A DNA stretch of 23,490 nucleotides from RGIG3009 sp045630765 (GTDB taxonomy: Bacteria; Bacillota; Clostridia; Oscillospirales; Acutalibacteraceae), in contig JAZQTM010000040.1 of NCBI GenBank assembly GCA_045630765.1, positions 1 through 23,490 on the forward strand. The letters are read 5' to 3'. Below, piece after piece: positions 15,545 to 23,175 of the stretch. The notes beneath the pieces were generated by a model. It did no database searches and had not been told where the DNA came from. It was given only the letters and a program-made list of their open reading frames with translations. The position numbers and the translations under genes were made by a program. The first letter of the stretch is position 1. Each line of letters begins with the position of its first letter.

Positions 15545-15800
15545 AGCCGCAACCTCCTCCCATAAACGGTTTTTCCAGTTCCGGATAAATCGTGCCGCGG
15601 TCAAAGCCCGCTTCGATTTCGAACAAGGTACCAAATTGTTGAACGGGAACATACGCCATCGCCAACACCATATCGTCACATTCGTGCTCGGTGATAGGGA
15701 CAGCGGGTTCGACGTACAACCCGTAAGTGGCGGTGCGTCGCCCGCAAGGCATCGGCGCGCCCCGCATAGACGGCCGTCTGCCGTAATACGCATTGCCCAA
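15534..15800 (-). CDS. cotJA: Spore coat-associated protein CotJA
   Basis: First gene of the spore-coat operon. The 88-residue product has the family core LAMAYVPVQQFGTLFE and the GTIYPELEKPF segment, and ends in a Gly/Cys tail GGGCGCG. The start is a TTG at 15800, preceded by AAAGGAG at proper distance; the ATG at 15793 is out of frame. The upstream region has a CATATGAT sequence (about 15848-15856) that resembles a SigE -10, but no matching -35, so I do not call a promoter. Expression in the sporulating mother cell is inferred from the family. Confidence 0.92.
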   Translation of the reverse strand: MGNAYYGRRPSMRGAPMPCGRRTATYGLYVEPAVPITEHECDDMVLAMAYVPVQQFGTLFEIEAGFDRGTIYPELEKPFMGGGCGCGI

Positions 15801-15879
15801 CGTGTATCGCTCCTTTAAAAATTAGTGGGATGTTAACTCCCCTTATTCATCATATGAGCGTGTCCCAAACAGGTGCAAA

Positions 15880-15913
15880 AAAACTGCACGAACGTTTCCG
15901 TTCGTGCAGTTTT
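15880..15913 (-). terminator. Terminator after the beta-helix genes
   Basis: A perfect 15-bp stem AAAACTGCACGAACG / CGTTCGTGCAGTTTT with a 4-base loop, followed on the minus strand by T residues. It begins a few bases after the stop at 15919 and insulates the cotJ operon. Confidence 0.92.
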
Positions 15914-15918
15914 GTAAC

Positions 15919-17295
15919 TTATTTATCAAGCCATTTAATAACCTTTGCCGTGGGATCAAAAGCGCGTACCGCCGTTTCGAGTTCCTCTTGGTTGGTGGCA
16001 AAGTACGGTTCGTGGTCTCCAAAACGCATTGCCTGATTATCTCTGTTCTTCGATTGGTAGAAGCTGTTGCCCGAAACCGTAAGACCGCTCGTATAGTCTT
16101 TTCCGGACCAGAACACCAAATTGCGCGCCGAGCAATCGAAAATGTTGTTGCGGATCACAACGCCGTCGCCGGGGAGATCTTGATAATTCCACGTCCAACC
16201 GACAAAATGTCCCACGCCGGTCTGGCTGTCGGGACGCTCCCACGCTTTCATAAAGCCGTAACCTGAAAAACGCATAATGTTATCTTCGATCACCAAGCCG
16301 TCCCAAACAGACGTGTCAACGCGATCGAAGCATTCGATCGAATAATTGCAAAACTCGATTAAATTATTGCGGAATACCAAGTTTTTGTAGGTGTGTTCCT
16401 CCGACACTCCCTGCGGGGTGATGCCGGCATCGTAGCACTGGTACAGCCAGCAGTTTTCCACCAACGCATTCGTGGTATCTTTCCAAAACGAAACGGCGTT
16501 GCCGAGTCCGACTTTGCTTTGCATAAATCGACCGCCGCCAAGCCAACCCATTTCACAATTGGTGATGCGGATGTTGCGCGTGTTTTCCTTTGCGCTGAAC
16601 GCAAACAAGCCGACGTATTTTAAGCACAGATTATCGACTGTCACGTCGGTCGTATCACGACGCGCCAATATAATATGTTCACGCGTGCCGATCTCGATAT
16701 CTTCATACAGATCGGACGGATTACCTTTATCCAGATACAGATAAAAGATCTTGTTTTCCAGATCATGATAGAAATCGCCGTTTTGGAGCAGCTCATGCAC
16801 ACCGAAATATTTCGGCGTACCTGCGGCATAGCCGTGGTCAAACACGATGATGCCCGCTTCTTCCGTTGTCAACGGCAATTGCCAAACGTTCGGTGTATCA
16901 CTTGCCTCCCAAGTGGACAGCGCATAGTTTGTCACCGAGCCGTACAAAGCGGGTTTTTCGCCCTCACCGTACGCGCCGTAAGAAACACCGCTTTTGACGC
17001 AAAGAGCAGTCTTACGGCGGTAAATATAGCCGCGCTCAAACAAGACCGCATCACCTGCTTGCAGGAGCGGTGTATTGTTGATAACCGCGTCCACCGTTTG
17101 CCACGCCGTTTCGGGAGAGGTGCCGTCGTTGGCGTCGTCGCCCTTCGGAGAAACATAGTAGGTTGTACCGGTAACAACGAGTTCGTCTTTGGTGTTCAGA
17201 ATGCTCTGGCGAAGTGCTTCCGCTTCAACATCCGAACCACCCGTCATCGGAGTCAATCGTTGTGCTGAGTTTTCAATCTTTACAATCGGTTCCAT
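15919..17295 (-). CDS. Right-handed beta-helix protein without signal peptide
   Basis: About 458 residues, a close paralog of the upstream gene over nearly its whole length. The conserved opening is GTTYYVSPKGDDANDGTSPE, followed by AGDAVLFERG and YGAYGEGEKPALYGS. Repeating strands with buried N and C residues follow (VENCWLYQCYDAGITPQG, VFRNNLIEFCNYSIECFD, IRNNIFDCSARNLVFW). Such beta-helices occur in pectate lyases, rhamnogalacturonan-acting enzymes and binding proteins, so no catalysis is claimed. The start choice is ATG 17295 with AAAGGG 11 bases upstream; ATG 17304 is possible. No start gives a signal peptide. It follows the paralog after 23 bases and probably shares its transcript. Confidence 0.85.
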   Translation of the reverse strand: MEPIVKIENSAQRLTPMTGGSDVEAEALRQSILNTKDELVVTGTTYYVSPKGDDANDGTSPETAWQTVDAVINNTPLLQAGDAVLFERGYIYRRKTALCVKSGVSYGAYGEGEKPALYGSVTNYALSTWEASDTPNVWQLPLTTEEAGIIVFDHGYAAGTPKYFGVHELLQNGDFYHDLENKIFYLYLDKGNPSDLYEDIEIGTREHIILARRDTTDVTVDNLCLKYVGLFAFSAKENTRNIRITNCEMGWLGGGRFMQSKVGLGNAVSFWKDTTNALVENCWLYQCYDAGITPQGVSEEHTYKNLVFRNNLIEFCNYSIECFDRVDTSVWDGLVIEDNIMRFSGYGFMKAWERPDSQTGVGHFVGWTWNYQDLPGDGVVIRNNIFDCSARNLVFWSGKDYTSGLTVSGNSFYQSKNRDNQAMRFGDHEPYFATNQEELETAVRAFDPTAKVIKWLDK

Positions 17296-17318
17296 AGCGT
17301 TCATTTCCCTTTCTTTTA

Positions 17319-18764
17319 TCAATTATCGAGCCATTTGATGACTTTTGCCGTAGGATCAAAGGCACGTACCGCCGCTTCCAATTCCGCTTGGTTGGTGGCA
17401 TAGGCTTGCTCGCCATCGGTAATGTACATTACTTTTCCGTCGTCGTTCGCTTTTTGATAGAAACTGTTGCCCGAAATCGTAAGACCGCTCGTATACTCTT
17501 TTCCGGACCAGAATACCAAGTTGCGCGCCGAACAATCAAAAATGTTATTGCGAATAGTCACACCATTGCCGGGCAATTCTTTGTAGTTCCAGCGCCACCC
17601 AAGCAGGTGTGCAACACCGATCTGACTGTCGGGACGTTTGCTTGCCGGCATAAAGCCGTAACCCGAAAAACGCATAATGTTATCCTCGATCACAAGGCCG
17701 TCCCATTTCGAATCGCTGGTGCGATCGAAAAATTCAATGGAATAGTTGCAAAATTCAATCAAATTGCCGCGGAATACCAAATCCTTGTACGTATTGGCTC
17801 CCGATATCCCTTGCGGGGTGATGCCTGCATCGTAGCACTGGTAGATCCAGCAATTTTCCACCAAGGCGTTTTCGGTGTCTTGCCAGAACGAAATGGCGTT
17901 GCCGAGCCCCACTTCGGAATCACTGTATCGGCATCCGCCCGCCCAGCCGAACTCACAGTTGGTGATACGCGTGTTTTGCGACCCTTCGCCTGCAATGAAT
18001 GCATACAAGCCGGCATACTTGAGTGTCAAATTATCAACGGTAATATCGGTTGGATTTTTCTGCGTTGACAGGATGCTTCCCTTTGTGCCGATTTCAATAT
18101 CGTCATACACGTCGGCAGGGTTTCCTTTGTCCAGAAACAGGTAGAAAATACCGTTTTCGAAATCGTGGTAAAAATCGCCGTTTTCGACAAGTTCCTCGAC
18201 ACCGTCATATTTCGGGGTGCCGGCAGCCACGCCGTGATCAAATACGACGATTCCTGCTTCTTCCGTCGGCAAGGACAGCGTCCAGACGTTGCCAACGTCG
18301 CTCTTTTTCCACTCACTCGTTGCGTAGTTAGCCGCTGAACCGTACAAAGCGGGTTTTTCACCCGTTCCGTAAGCGCCGTAGGTCACACCGCTTTTAAGAA
18401 CGAGCGCTGTCGTACGGCGATACACCTGGCCGCGTTCGAACAACACGGCATCACCCGGCTGTAACAGATAACCGTTGATGACAACGTTGTCAATCGTTTT
18501 CCATGCCGTTTCCGGCGAAGTGCCCTCATTGTCGTCGTTTCCGTTCGGCGAAACGTAATAGGTCGTACCCACGATCTCCAGCTCATCGGTTGTGTTCAGG
18601 ATGTTTTGACGCAAGGCCTCCGCCTCGGTATCTGCACCGCCTGACATAGGATTAAGAAGATGTGCATAGTTTGGTGTTTCTTTGCTGCGATTGCAAGCCG
18701 TTGTCGACACCAGCAACACCACGACCAAACAACACAGGATAATCTGCTTGATAAGCACCTTCAT
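17319..18764 (-). CDS. Beta-helix lipoprotein
   Basis: Predicted secreted lipoprotein of 481 residues. The N-terminus MKVLIKQIILCCLVVVLLVS is a signal peptide leading to STTAC with Cys24 as the likely lipidation site; the lipobox has Thr instead of an aliphatic residue at -3. The mature part has GTTYYVSPNGNDDNEGTSPE, GDAVLFERGQVYRR and beta-helix rungs with repeated N-I-x-C patterns, ending FDPTAKVIKWLDN. Start ATG 18764 with AAGGGGTG six bases upstream. Likely on the cell surface binding or cleaving a polysaccharide; the substrate is unknown. It is co-transcribed with the leaderless paralog. Confidence 0.88.
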   Translation of the reverse strand: MKVLIKQIILCCLVVVLLVSTTACNRSKETPNYAHLLNPMSGGADTEAEALRQNILNTTDELEIVGTTYYVSPNGNDDNEGTSPETAWKTIDNVVINGYLLQPGDAVLFERGQVYRRTTALVLKSGVTYGAYGTGEKPALYGSAANYATSEWKKSDVGNVWTLSLPTEEAGIVVFDHGVAAGTPKYDGVEELVENGDFYHDFENGIFYLFLDKGNPADVYDDIEIGTKGSILSTQKNPTDITVDNLTLKYAGLYAFIAGEGSQNTRITNCEFGWAGGCRYSDSEVGLGNAISFWQDTENALVENCWIYQCYDAGITPQGISGANTYKDLVFRGNLIEFCNYSIEFFDRTSDSKWDGLVIEDNIMRFSGYGFMPASKRPDSQIGVAHLLGWRWNYKELPGNGVTIRNNIFDCSARNLVFWSGKEYTSGLTISGNSFYQKANDDGKVMYITDGEQAYATNQAELEAAVRAFDPTAKVIKWLDN

Positions 18765-18787
18765 ATTGACACCCCTTTTCACTGCCC

Positions 18788-18816
18788 AGTATAGCAACTT
18801 CCGCTCAAATAATCAA
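18788..18816 (-). promoter_or_regulatory. Promoter of the beta-helix gene pair
   Basis: On the minus strand TTGATT (18816-18811), a 17-bp spacer and TATACT (18793-18788), about 24 bases before the lipoprotein start codon. It lies immediately after the cdaR terminator. Confidence 0.75.
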
Positions 18817-18819
18817 TAC

Positions 18820-18853
18820 AAAAACCGCCAAAACTTTCCGTTTTGGCGGTTTT
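18820..18853 (-). terminator. Terminator after cdaR
   Basis: Arms 18821-18834 and 18840-18853 (AAAACCGCCAAAAC on minus) form a 14-bp perfect stem with a 5-base loop and a terminal T run. It starts about 10 bases after the cdaR stop. Confidence 0.92.
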
Positions 18854-18863
18854 AAAAGTCGTT

Positions 18864-20177
18864 TTATTCAACTGTGCCGTATAAGCGGTAGGCAGAAGCA
18901 TCGTCCTTGCCGTAGTACACCCATACGTTATCATATTTGGGGACCGTAATGCGCACAACATAGCGCACCGAACCGGTTGCCGTGCTGTCGGAAGCGTCCA
19001 CGGTCAATTTGAGATCTTTGGCGGTGATACGGCGCAACGTAGCGGCGTTACCGCACAAAACGATATCCGAAAGCACTTGGCTTTGCAGCGAGAGTTTCTT
19101 GTCGGACGGCAGGTTTTCTACCGTGACGTCATCCAAGCCGTTCACTGCGTACGACAGCGTTTTCGTCGTATAGTTATCGATAGCGAGCTGCACCGATACG
19201 GCGTTGCCCTCCAACACCTTAATGCCCGTCGGGACGTTCAAGGAAACGGTCGTTTCGGCATCGGCGGGAGTCAGACGATCAAAATCGATGACACCGAGAT
19301 TGCCGATCGTGGTTGCAGCCGCATCAAGCGCTGCCGCTTCTCCCACCAAGGTGATGGTGTTCGGTGTTAAACGAACCAGACCGTTTTGAGAAATTCCGTT
19401 CGGTTTGTTCTTTAACTCATACGACAGCTCGACGGATCTTTGCACCCATACGGGAACGGTAATATCAAGCGTGTTATCGGCAGTGGCACCGGCAAAACGG
19501 CAATTGGCAGCGTCTACCTCATTACCGTCAGCATCCAGTGCTTTGAGAACGGCGGTAAAGCGCGTTGTCGTTTCAATCGCGCCGCCTTCCTCAATCTTGG
19601 CAACCACGCTCGCAATACGCTTAACAGCTGTTTGAGGGCCTTCTACCTGAATGGTACCGCCCGTGATTTCGGCGGATTCCATACGCAGATCACCGAGTTG
19701 CTGCGTCTTTTCATCCTTGACGGAAACCGCACCGATATCGGTCGTCATCGGGACGGTGGCGGTGATCCAGTAATCACAATTCAAAGAGATCGTCGCGGGA
19801 GATACCGCGGTAATGGTATACGAGCCTGCTTTTGCTTTGGTCGCCGTAAGCGAAACCTCCGACACACCCGCGCCCTGAATTTCCGAAAACGCGGGACGGA
19901 TATCAATATCCTCGGGATTGAGATTGAAAATGACCGAACGGGCACCCTCAACCGTTACGCGGACGTTGAAGGTATCCTCACCGATGACGCGCAAGTCGTT
20001 GTAACCCGCGATCGTGTCGGCAAGATCGATCGTTTCGGTAAGGGTGATGGTTCGCTGTTGAATATTGCCGGGACCGAACGAGACCAACGCCCAAATCACC
20101 ATGGCGGCAATCACGGAAATGATAAGCAAGGCACGTTCGTTATGCAAGAGGGCGTTTAGTGAAAATTTCGTTTTCAT
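18864..20177 (-). CDS. cdaR: CdaA regulatory protein CdaR (YbbR-domain protein)
   Basis: Membrane-anchored extracellular partner that modulates the diadenylate cyclase CdaA. The 437-residue protein has one N-terminal membrane helix (ALLIISVIAAMVIWALVSF, about 16-34) and then several YbbR-type beta-rich repeats. Repeat ends recur as VRVTVEGARSVI, IQVEGPQTAVKRI and LTPNTITLVGEAAAL. Start ATG at 20177, behind GGAGG six bases upstream, overlaps the cdaA stop (ATGA). In most Firmicutes glmM follows; here a terminator follows instead. Confidence 0.92.
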   Translation of the reverse strand: MKTKFSLNALLHNERALLIISVIAAMVIWALVSFGPGNIQQRTITLTETIDLADTIAGYNDLRVIGEDTFNVRVTVEGARSVIFNLNPEDIDIRPAFSEIQGAGVSEVSLTATKAKAGSYTITAVSPATISLNCDYWITATVPMTTDIGAVSVKDEKTQQLGDLRMESAEITGGTIQVEGPQTAVKRIASVVAKIEEGGAIETTTRFTAVLKALDADGNEVDAANCRFAGATADNTLDITVPVWVQRSVELSYELKNKPNGISQNGLVRLTPNTITLVGEAAALDAAATTIGNLGVIDFDRLTPADAETTVSLNVPTGIKVLEGNAVSVQLAIDNYTTKTLSYAVNGLDDVTVENLPSDKKLSLQSQVLSDIVLCGNAATLRRITAKDLKLTVDASDSTATGSVRYVVRITVPKYDNVWVYYGKDDASAYRLYGTVE

Positions 20178-21067
20178 TTCGACCTCCATTTGCGCAAAAG
20201 CGCGGTAAACCACGAATCCTTTTTATCAGAATCCGACCGCACGTTGCGCCACACGATTTCATTTTCCAGTTCAATACGCAAGCTCTCCGCCGTAAAGTCG
20301 CGGGTGAGTTCTCCGCCTTTGGCAACCGAGATCGTACCGGTTTCTTCCGACACGATTACCACGACCGCATCGGAATTCTCACTCATACCGACACCGGCAC
20401 GGTGACGGGTACCCAAGCTACGGCTGATGCTGGTGTCGTCCGTCAGCGGTAAAATGCAACCTGCCGCAGCGATCTTGGCGTCACGAATAATCATAGCGCC
20501 ATCGTGCAGAGGAGCTTTGTTGAAGAAAATATTGCCGATCAGTTCGCCGGTAGCATCCGCGTTGATCAGCGTGCCCGAATCCGCGATCTCGCCCAAGCGG
20601 GTGCTGCGTTCAAAAACGATCAACGCGCCCATTTTCTCGCGCTGTAACTGGCTTGCCGCCGCACAGGTCGCGGAAATGGCGGATTTCCATTGCTGGATAT
20701 ATTCCTCGGTTTGCTCTTCGCTAAGGCCGAGAACTTTCAAGCGTTTAAAGCCGTTGTGACCGACCTGCTCCAGCACACGACGAATCTCGGGCTGGAAGAT
20801 AACGACGACCAGGATCAGCGCGTTATCGAAGATCACTTGCAAGATATATTTTAGGGTGGTCAGCTCCAACACGTAGGCGGCACCGTATGCCAAGCCCAGC
20901 AGGAAAAAGCCTTTGAGAAGTTGTTCGGCGCGGGAATCCCGTACCAGTCGCACAATGCTGTAAATCGCGAACGCAACAATGACAATATCCAGGGTATCCG
21001 CGAACCAATTATACGTTCGCAGAAAATTCAAAATGCTTTCCCATACCGTCGCAAAGAAGGCTCCCAT
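20174..21067 (-). CDS. cdaA: Diadenylate cyclase CdaA
   Basis: Makes cyclic di-AMP from two ATP; the nucleotide controls potassium, osmotic and cell-wall homeostasis. The 297-residue protein has three N-terminal membrane helices (about 24-42, 50-68, 75-92). The DAC domain contains the catalytic motifs DGA (189-191, in PLHDGAMI) and RHR (221-223, in GTRHRAGVG). The tail is lysine-rich. Start ATG at 21067, preceded by GGCGGTGG. It is translationally coupled to cdaR. Confidence 0.96.
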   Translation of the reverse strand: MGAFFATVWESILNFLRTYNWFADTLDIVIVAFAIYSIVRLVRDSRAEQLLKGFFLLGLAYGAAYVLELTTLKYILQVIFDNALILVVVIFQPEIRRVLEQVGHNGFKRLKVLGLSEEQTEEYIQQWKSAISATCAAASQLQREKMGALIVFERSTRLGEIADSGTLINADATGELIGNIFFNKAPLHDGAMIIRDAKIAAAGCILPLTDDTSISRSLGTRHRAGVGMSENSDAVVVIVSEETGTISVAKGGELTRDFTAESLRIELENEIVWRNVRSDSDKKDSWFTALLRKWRSK

Positions 21068-21101
21068 GCTTCACCACCGCCTTTATACATCGTTCATTTC
21101 A

Positions 21102-21130
21102 ATTGTACCAAGATTCCTTGTTGATTTCAA
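21102..21130 (-). promoter_or_regulatory. SigA promoter of cdaA-cdaR
   Basis: On the minus strand TTGAAA (21130-21125), a 17-bp spacer and TACAAT (21107-21102). The -35 overlaps the stop codon of the desulfurase gene, so cdaAR may be transcribed both from here and by read-through. Confidence 0.75.
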
Positions 21131-22269
21131 GGGGTTCTTGTAATTTCTGTCAAGATTTTCCTCACTTTTTCCAGATCCTCCCGCGTGGTAAAGACGGAAG
21201 GGCAAAGCCGCACGGCACCGCTCTCGAGCGTTCCCATACGACGGTGCGCCGTCGGAGCACAATGCAAGCCCGCTCGCACGGCGATCCCGTATTCCCCGAG
21301 CCGCTGCGCCGTTTCCTCACTTGTTTGACCCGCCACCGTCAGCGTGATGAGCGGCACCGTCACCGACAAGTCGGGGTACGGTGTATACAAGCGAATACGC
21401 GGTACAGCAGACAGTTGCTCGTACAGAATACGCATTCGTTCCGTTTCCTGATGGGCAATCTCCTCGGCGCCGCCGTGTCGCTCAATAAACTGAATACCGC
21501 CGAGCAGACCGCAGATGGCGGGGACGTTCAGCGTACCGCTTTCCAAGCGATCGGGAAGTTCCTCCGGCTGTGACGGTTGCAACGAATGGCTGCCCGTGCC
21601 GCCTTCGATCAGCGTGTGCAGTGCGTAGTCGCCGCGACACAAAAGGGCGCCGATCCCCATCGGTCCGTATAGTCCTTTATGACCGGGCACGCACAAAAAG
21701 TTAATATGCTCCGTTTGCATATTGATAGGCAAGATCCCCGCACTTTGCGCCGCATCCACCGCGAAAGGAATGCCCACTGCTTTTGCTGTTTCACCGATCA
21801 CGCGAAGCGGCGTGCGCTTACCGAGCACGTTGGAGGCGTGGGTACATAAAATCAGGCGCGTGGAGGGTAAAATCGCTCGGCGGATACGACGGGCAGTTTC
21901 CTGCGGATCGGTAGGATCCACCGTCACCGTTGTGTAAGTGACACCTTCCAGTGCTTCCAGCGGGCGAATGACCGAGTTGTGCTCCAAATCGGTGATCACC
22001 GCGTGACCGCCCTGTGACAGCAAGCCTTTGATGACAAGATTGAGAGCACCCGTACAGTTCGGCGTAAACACTACGCCTGACGGATCCTCCAATGAAAAAA
22101 GCGATGCCAACGCTTCGCGGCAAGCATACACGTGCTCCGCCGTTGCCATCGCCATACGGTAACCGCCTCTGCCGGGGTTGGCACCGTAATGAATCAGCGC
22201 CCCCGCCATCGCGCGATGCACCTCCGGCGGTTTTGGGTATGTGGTCGCGGCATTATCCAAATAGATCAA
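21127..22269 (-). CDS. Cysteine desulfurase family protein (EF2568 type)
   Basis: PLP enzyme of aminotransferase class V that takes sulfur (or selenium) from cysteine (selenocysteine). The 380-residue protein shows IYLDNAATTYPKPPEV, EHNS (96-99), VDAAQSAG with the PLP-contacting Asp172, and PGHKGLYGP with PLP Lys198. The mobile-loop Cys337 is in AGLHCAPTAHR. The sequence style is that of the EF2568 subgroup, often found with selenium-dependent molybdenum hydroxylase genes, not of IscS or SufS proper. The start is TTG at 22269, overlapping the DUF3343 stop, with GGGGGTG seven bases upstream. Coupled translation with a putative Se/S carrier supports sulfur or selenium delivery. Confidence 0.9.
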   Translation of the reverse strand: MIYLDNAATTYPKPPEVHRAMAGALIHYGANPGRGGYRMAMATAEHVYACREALASLFSLEDPSGVVFTPNCTGALNLVIKGLLSQGGHAVITDLEHNSVIRPLEALEGVTYTTVTVDPTDPQETARRIRRAILPSTRLILCTHASNVLGKRTPLRVIGETAKAVGIPFAVDAAQSAGILPINMQTEHINFLCVPGHKGLYGPMGIGALLCRGDYALHTLIEGGTGSHSLQPSQPEELPDRLESGTLNVPAICGLLGGIQFIERHGGAEEIAHQETERMRILYEQLSAVPRIRLYTPYPDLSVTVPLITLTVAGQTSEETAQRLGEYGIAVRAGLHCAPTAHRRMGTLESGAVRLCPSVFTTREDLEKVRKILTEITRTP

Positions 22270-22496
22270 CGCCGAACACCCCCGTGCTCGGTGCGCAATA
22301 CGCGAATCCCCGCTTTTTTGAGCAATGCGGTAATCGACTGCGCCTCACCGCTCACCAACAGACTGTATCCGCAGCCGTCGCTTTCCTGAACGCGGGAGGA
22401 GCGCTGCATATAAACTGTAAAGCCCTGCCGTTCTAACAACGTTTTTCCACGCATAGCGTTGGTAACAGAGCTGATATAGACAGTTGTCCATTCCAT
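22266..22496 (-). CDS. DUF3343 putative Se/S carrier-like protein
   Basis: Small 76-residue protein, starting MEWTTVYISSVTNAMRGKTL and containing LERQGFTVYMQRSSRVQESD, GCGYSLLV and ITALLKKAGIRVL. This matches the DUF3343 family, annotated as putative selenium/sulfur carrier; its function is not demonstrated. The conserved Cys in DGCGYSL is the obvious candidate for carrying S or Se. I chose the ATG at 22496 because AGAGGTG is six bases upstream; a GTG at 22505 lies inside that ribosome site. Its stop overlaps the start of the desulfurase. The ribosome site is inside an inverted repeat. Confidence 0.82.
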   Translation of the reverse strand: MEWTTVYISSVTNAMRGKTLLERQGFTVYMQRSSRVQESDGCGYSLLVSGEAQSITALLKKAGIRVLRTEHGGVRR

Positions 22497-22502
22497 AGTT
22501 AT

Positions 22503-22542
22503 CACCTCTCATTCCACTATATGCCAAGCGAAATGAGAGGTG
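22503..22542 (-). promoter_or_regulatory. Hairpin that buries the DUF3343 ribosome site
   Basis: On the minus-strand RNA, CACCTCTCATT (22542-22532) is perfectly complementary to AATGAGAGGTG (22513-22503) across an 18-base loop. The 3' arm is the Shine-Dalgarno of the DUF3343 gene. No T run follows, so it is not a terminator. Opening of the stem would be needed for efficient translation. Confidence 0.6.
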
Positions 22543-22552
22543 CGGGTTTTCA

Positions 22553-22963
22553 TTACCTTCTGCTTTTCAGATAATCTTCCAATATGATGGTTGCCGACAC
22601 GGTATCGACGATCGCTTTGCGCTTTTTGCCGCGCACGTTGGTTTCGTTCAAATACCCGATGGCGGATACCGTTGTAAGGCGCTCATCCCAAAGGGCGACC
22701 GGTAAATCGGTGAGTGTGCGCAGTTGTTCGGCAAAGGCTTCCGCGCGCTCGGCGCTCTCCCCTTTGCTGCCGTCCATATTGCGGGGCAACCCAACTACCA
22801 ACGCGCCGGCACCTTGTTCTTTTGCAGTAGCAGCAACTTTTTCCGCCAGCACGTTGAGGTTGCGTTCCGTAACCGTGCCGATCGGCGATGCCAGCAGTTC
22901 CAATTCATCCGATATAGCAAGACCGGTACGCACCAGTCCCAAATCCACCGCCATAATCTTCAT
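22553..22963 (-). CDS. ruvX: RuvX/YqgF Holliday-junction resolvase-like protein
   Basis: Small RNase H-fold nuclease, linked to 16S rRNA 5'-end processing and junction resolution. The 136-residue protein has all family blocks: DLGLVRTGLAISD with Asp7, VVGLPRNMDGSKG (57-68), WDERLTT with Glu94, and VDTVSATIILEDYL with Asp120. Start ATG at 22963 with GAGGTG upstream. First gene of a minus-strand unit followed by DUF3343, the desulfurase and perhaps cdaAR. In Bacillus the orthologue (yrrK) is close to alaS and mltG. Confidence 0.94.
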   Translation of the reverse strand: MKIMAVDLGLVRTGLAISDELELLASPIGTVTERNLNVLAEKVAATAKEQGAGALVVGLPRNMDGSKGESAERAEAFAEQLRTLTDLPVALWDERLTTVSAIGYLNETNVRGKKRKAIVDTVSATIILEDYLKSRR

Positions 22964-22985
22964 TCGTTATCACCTCACGGAAACT

Positions 22986-23014
22986 ATTGTAGCATAATGA
23001 TGGAAAATATGCAA
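22986..23014 (-). promoter_or_regulatory. Promoter of ruvX
   Basis: On the minus strand TTGCAT (23014-23009), a 17-bp spacer and TACAAT (22991-22986), the -10 being preceded by TGC (extended -10). It is divergent from the gdhA promoter about 120 bases away; the AT-rich stretch between them shows no further structure that I can see. Confidence 0.75.
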
Positions 23015-23110
23015 ATCTTGCAACTTTGAACCTAAAATTCTTCAAAAAAGTGCCTAAAAGTGAATTTTGCGCCCCAAAGTCCGTCAATTTGAAGTTTTTG
23101 TGTAAAATAC

Positions 23111-23139
23111 TTGCAATACCGTGGTTGGTATGCTATACT
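23111..23139 (+). promoter_or_regulatory. SigA promoter of gdhA
   Basis: TTGCAA (23111-23116), a 17-bp spacer and TATACT (23134-23139), with an extended TG motif before the -10. AAGGAG (23160-23165) is the ribosome site of the gene that follows. Confidence 0.85.
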
Positions 23140-23175
23140 GACATTTAGGATTTTTTAATAAGGAGAAGATATATT

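Noticed and set aside
15275..15793. Long minus-strand frame starting at ATG 15793 as a 172-residue CotJB
   Set aside because: The first half is the cotJA region read in another phase; family length and the ribosome site support the GTG at 15544.
15840..15880. SigE-type sporulation promoter before cotJA
   Set aside because: CATATGAT resembles a SigE -10, but no fitting -35 could be found, so it is only mentioned under cotJA.
17388..18068. 226-codon plus-strand open frame opposite the beta-helix lipoprotein gene
   Set aside because: Antisense shadow of a well-supported gene; a similar shadow in the paralog follows from duplication, not from coding.
19440..20159. 239-codon plus-strand open frame opposite cdaR
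   Set aside because: Lies entirely antisense to cdaR; composition reflects the complement of a YbbR protein.
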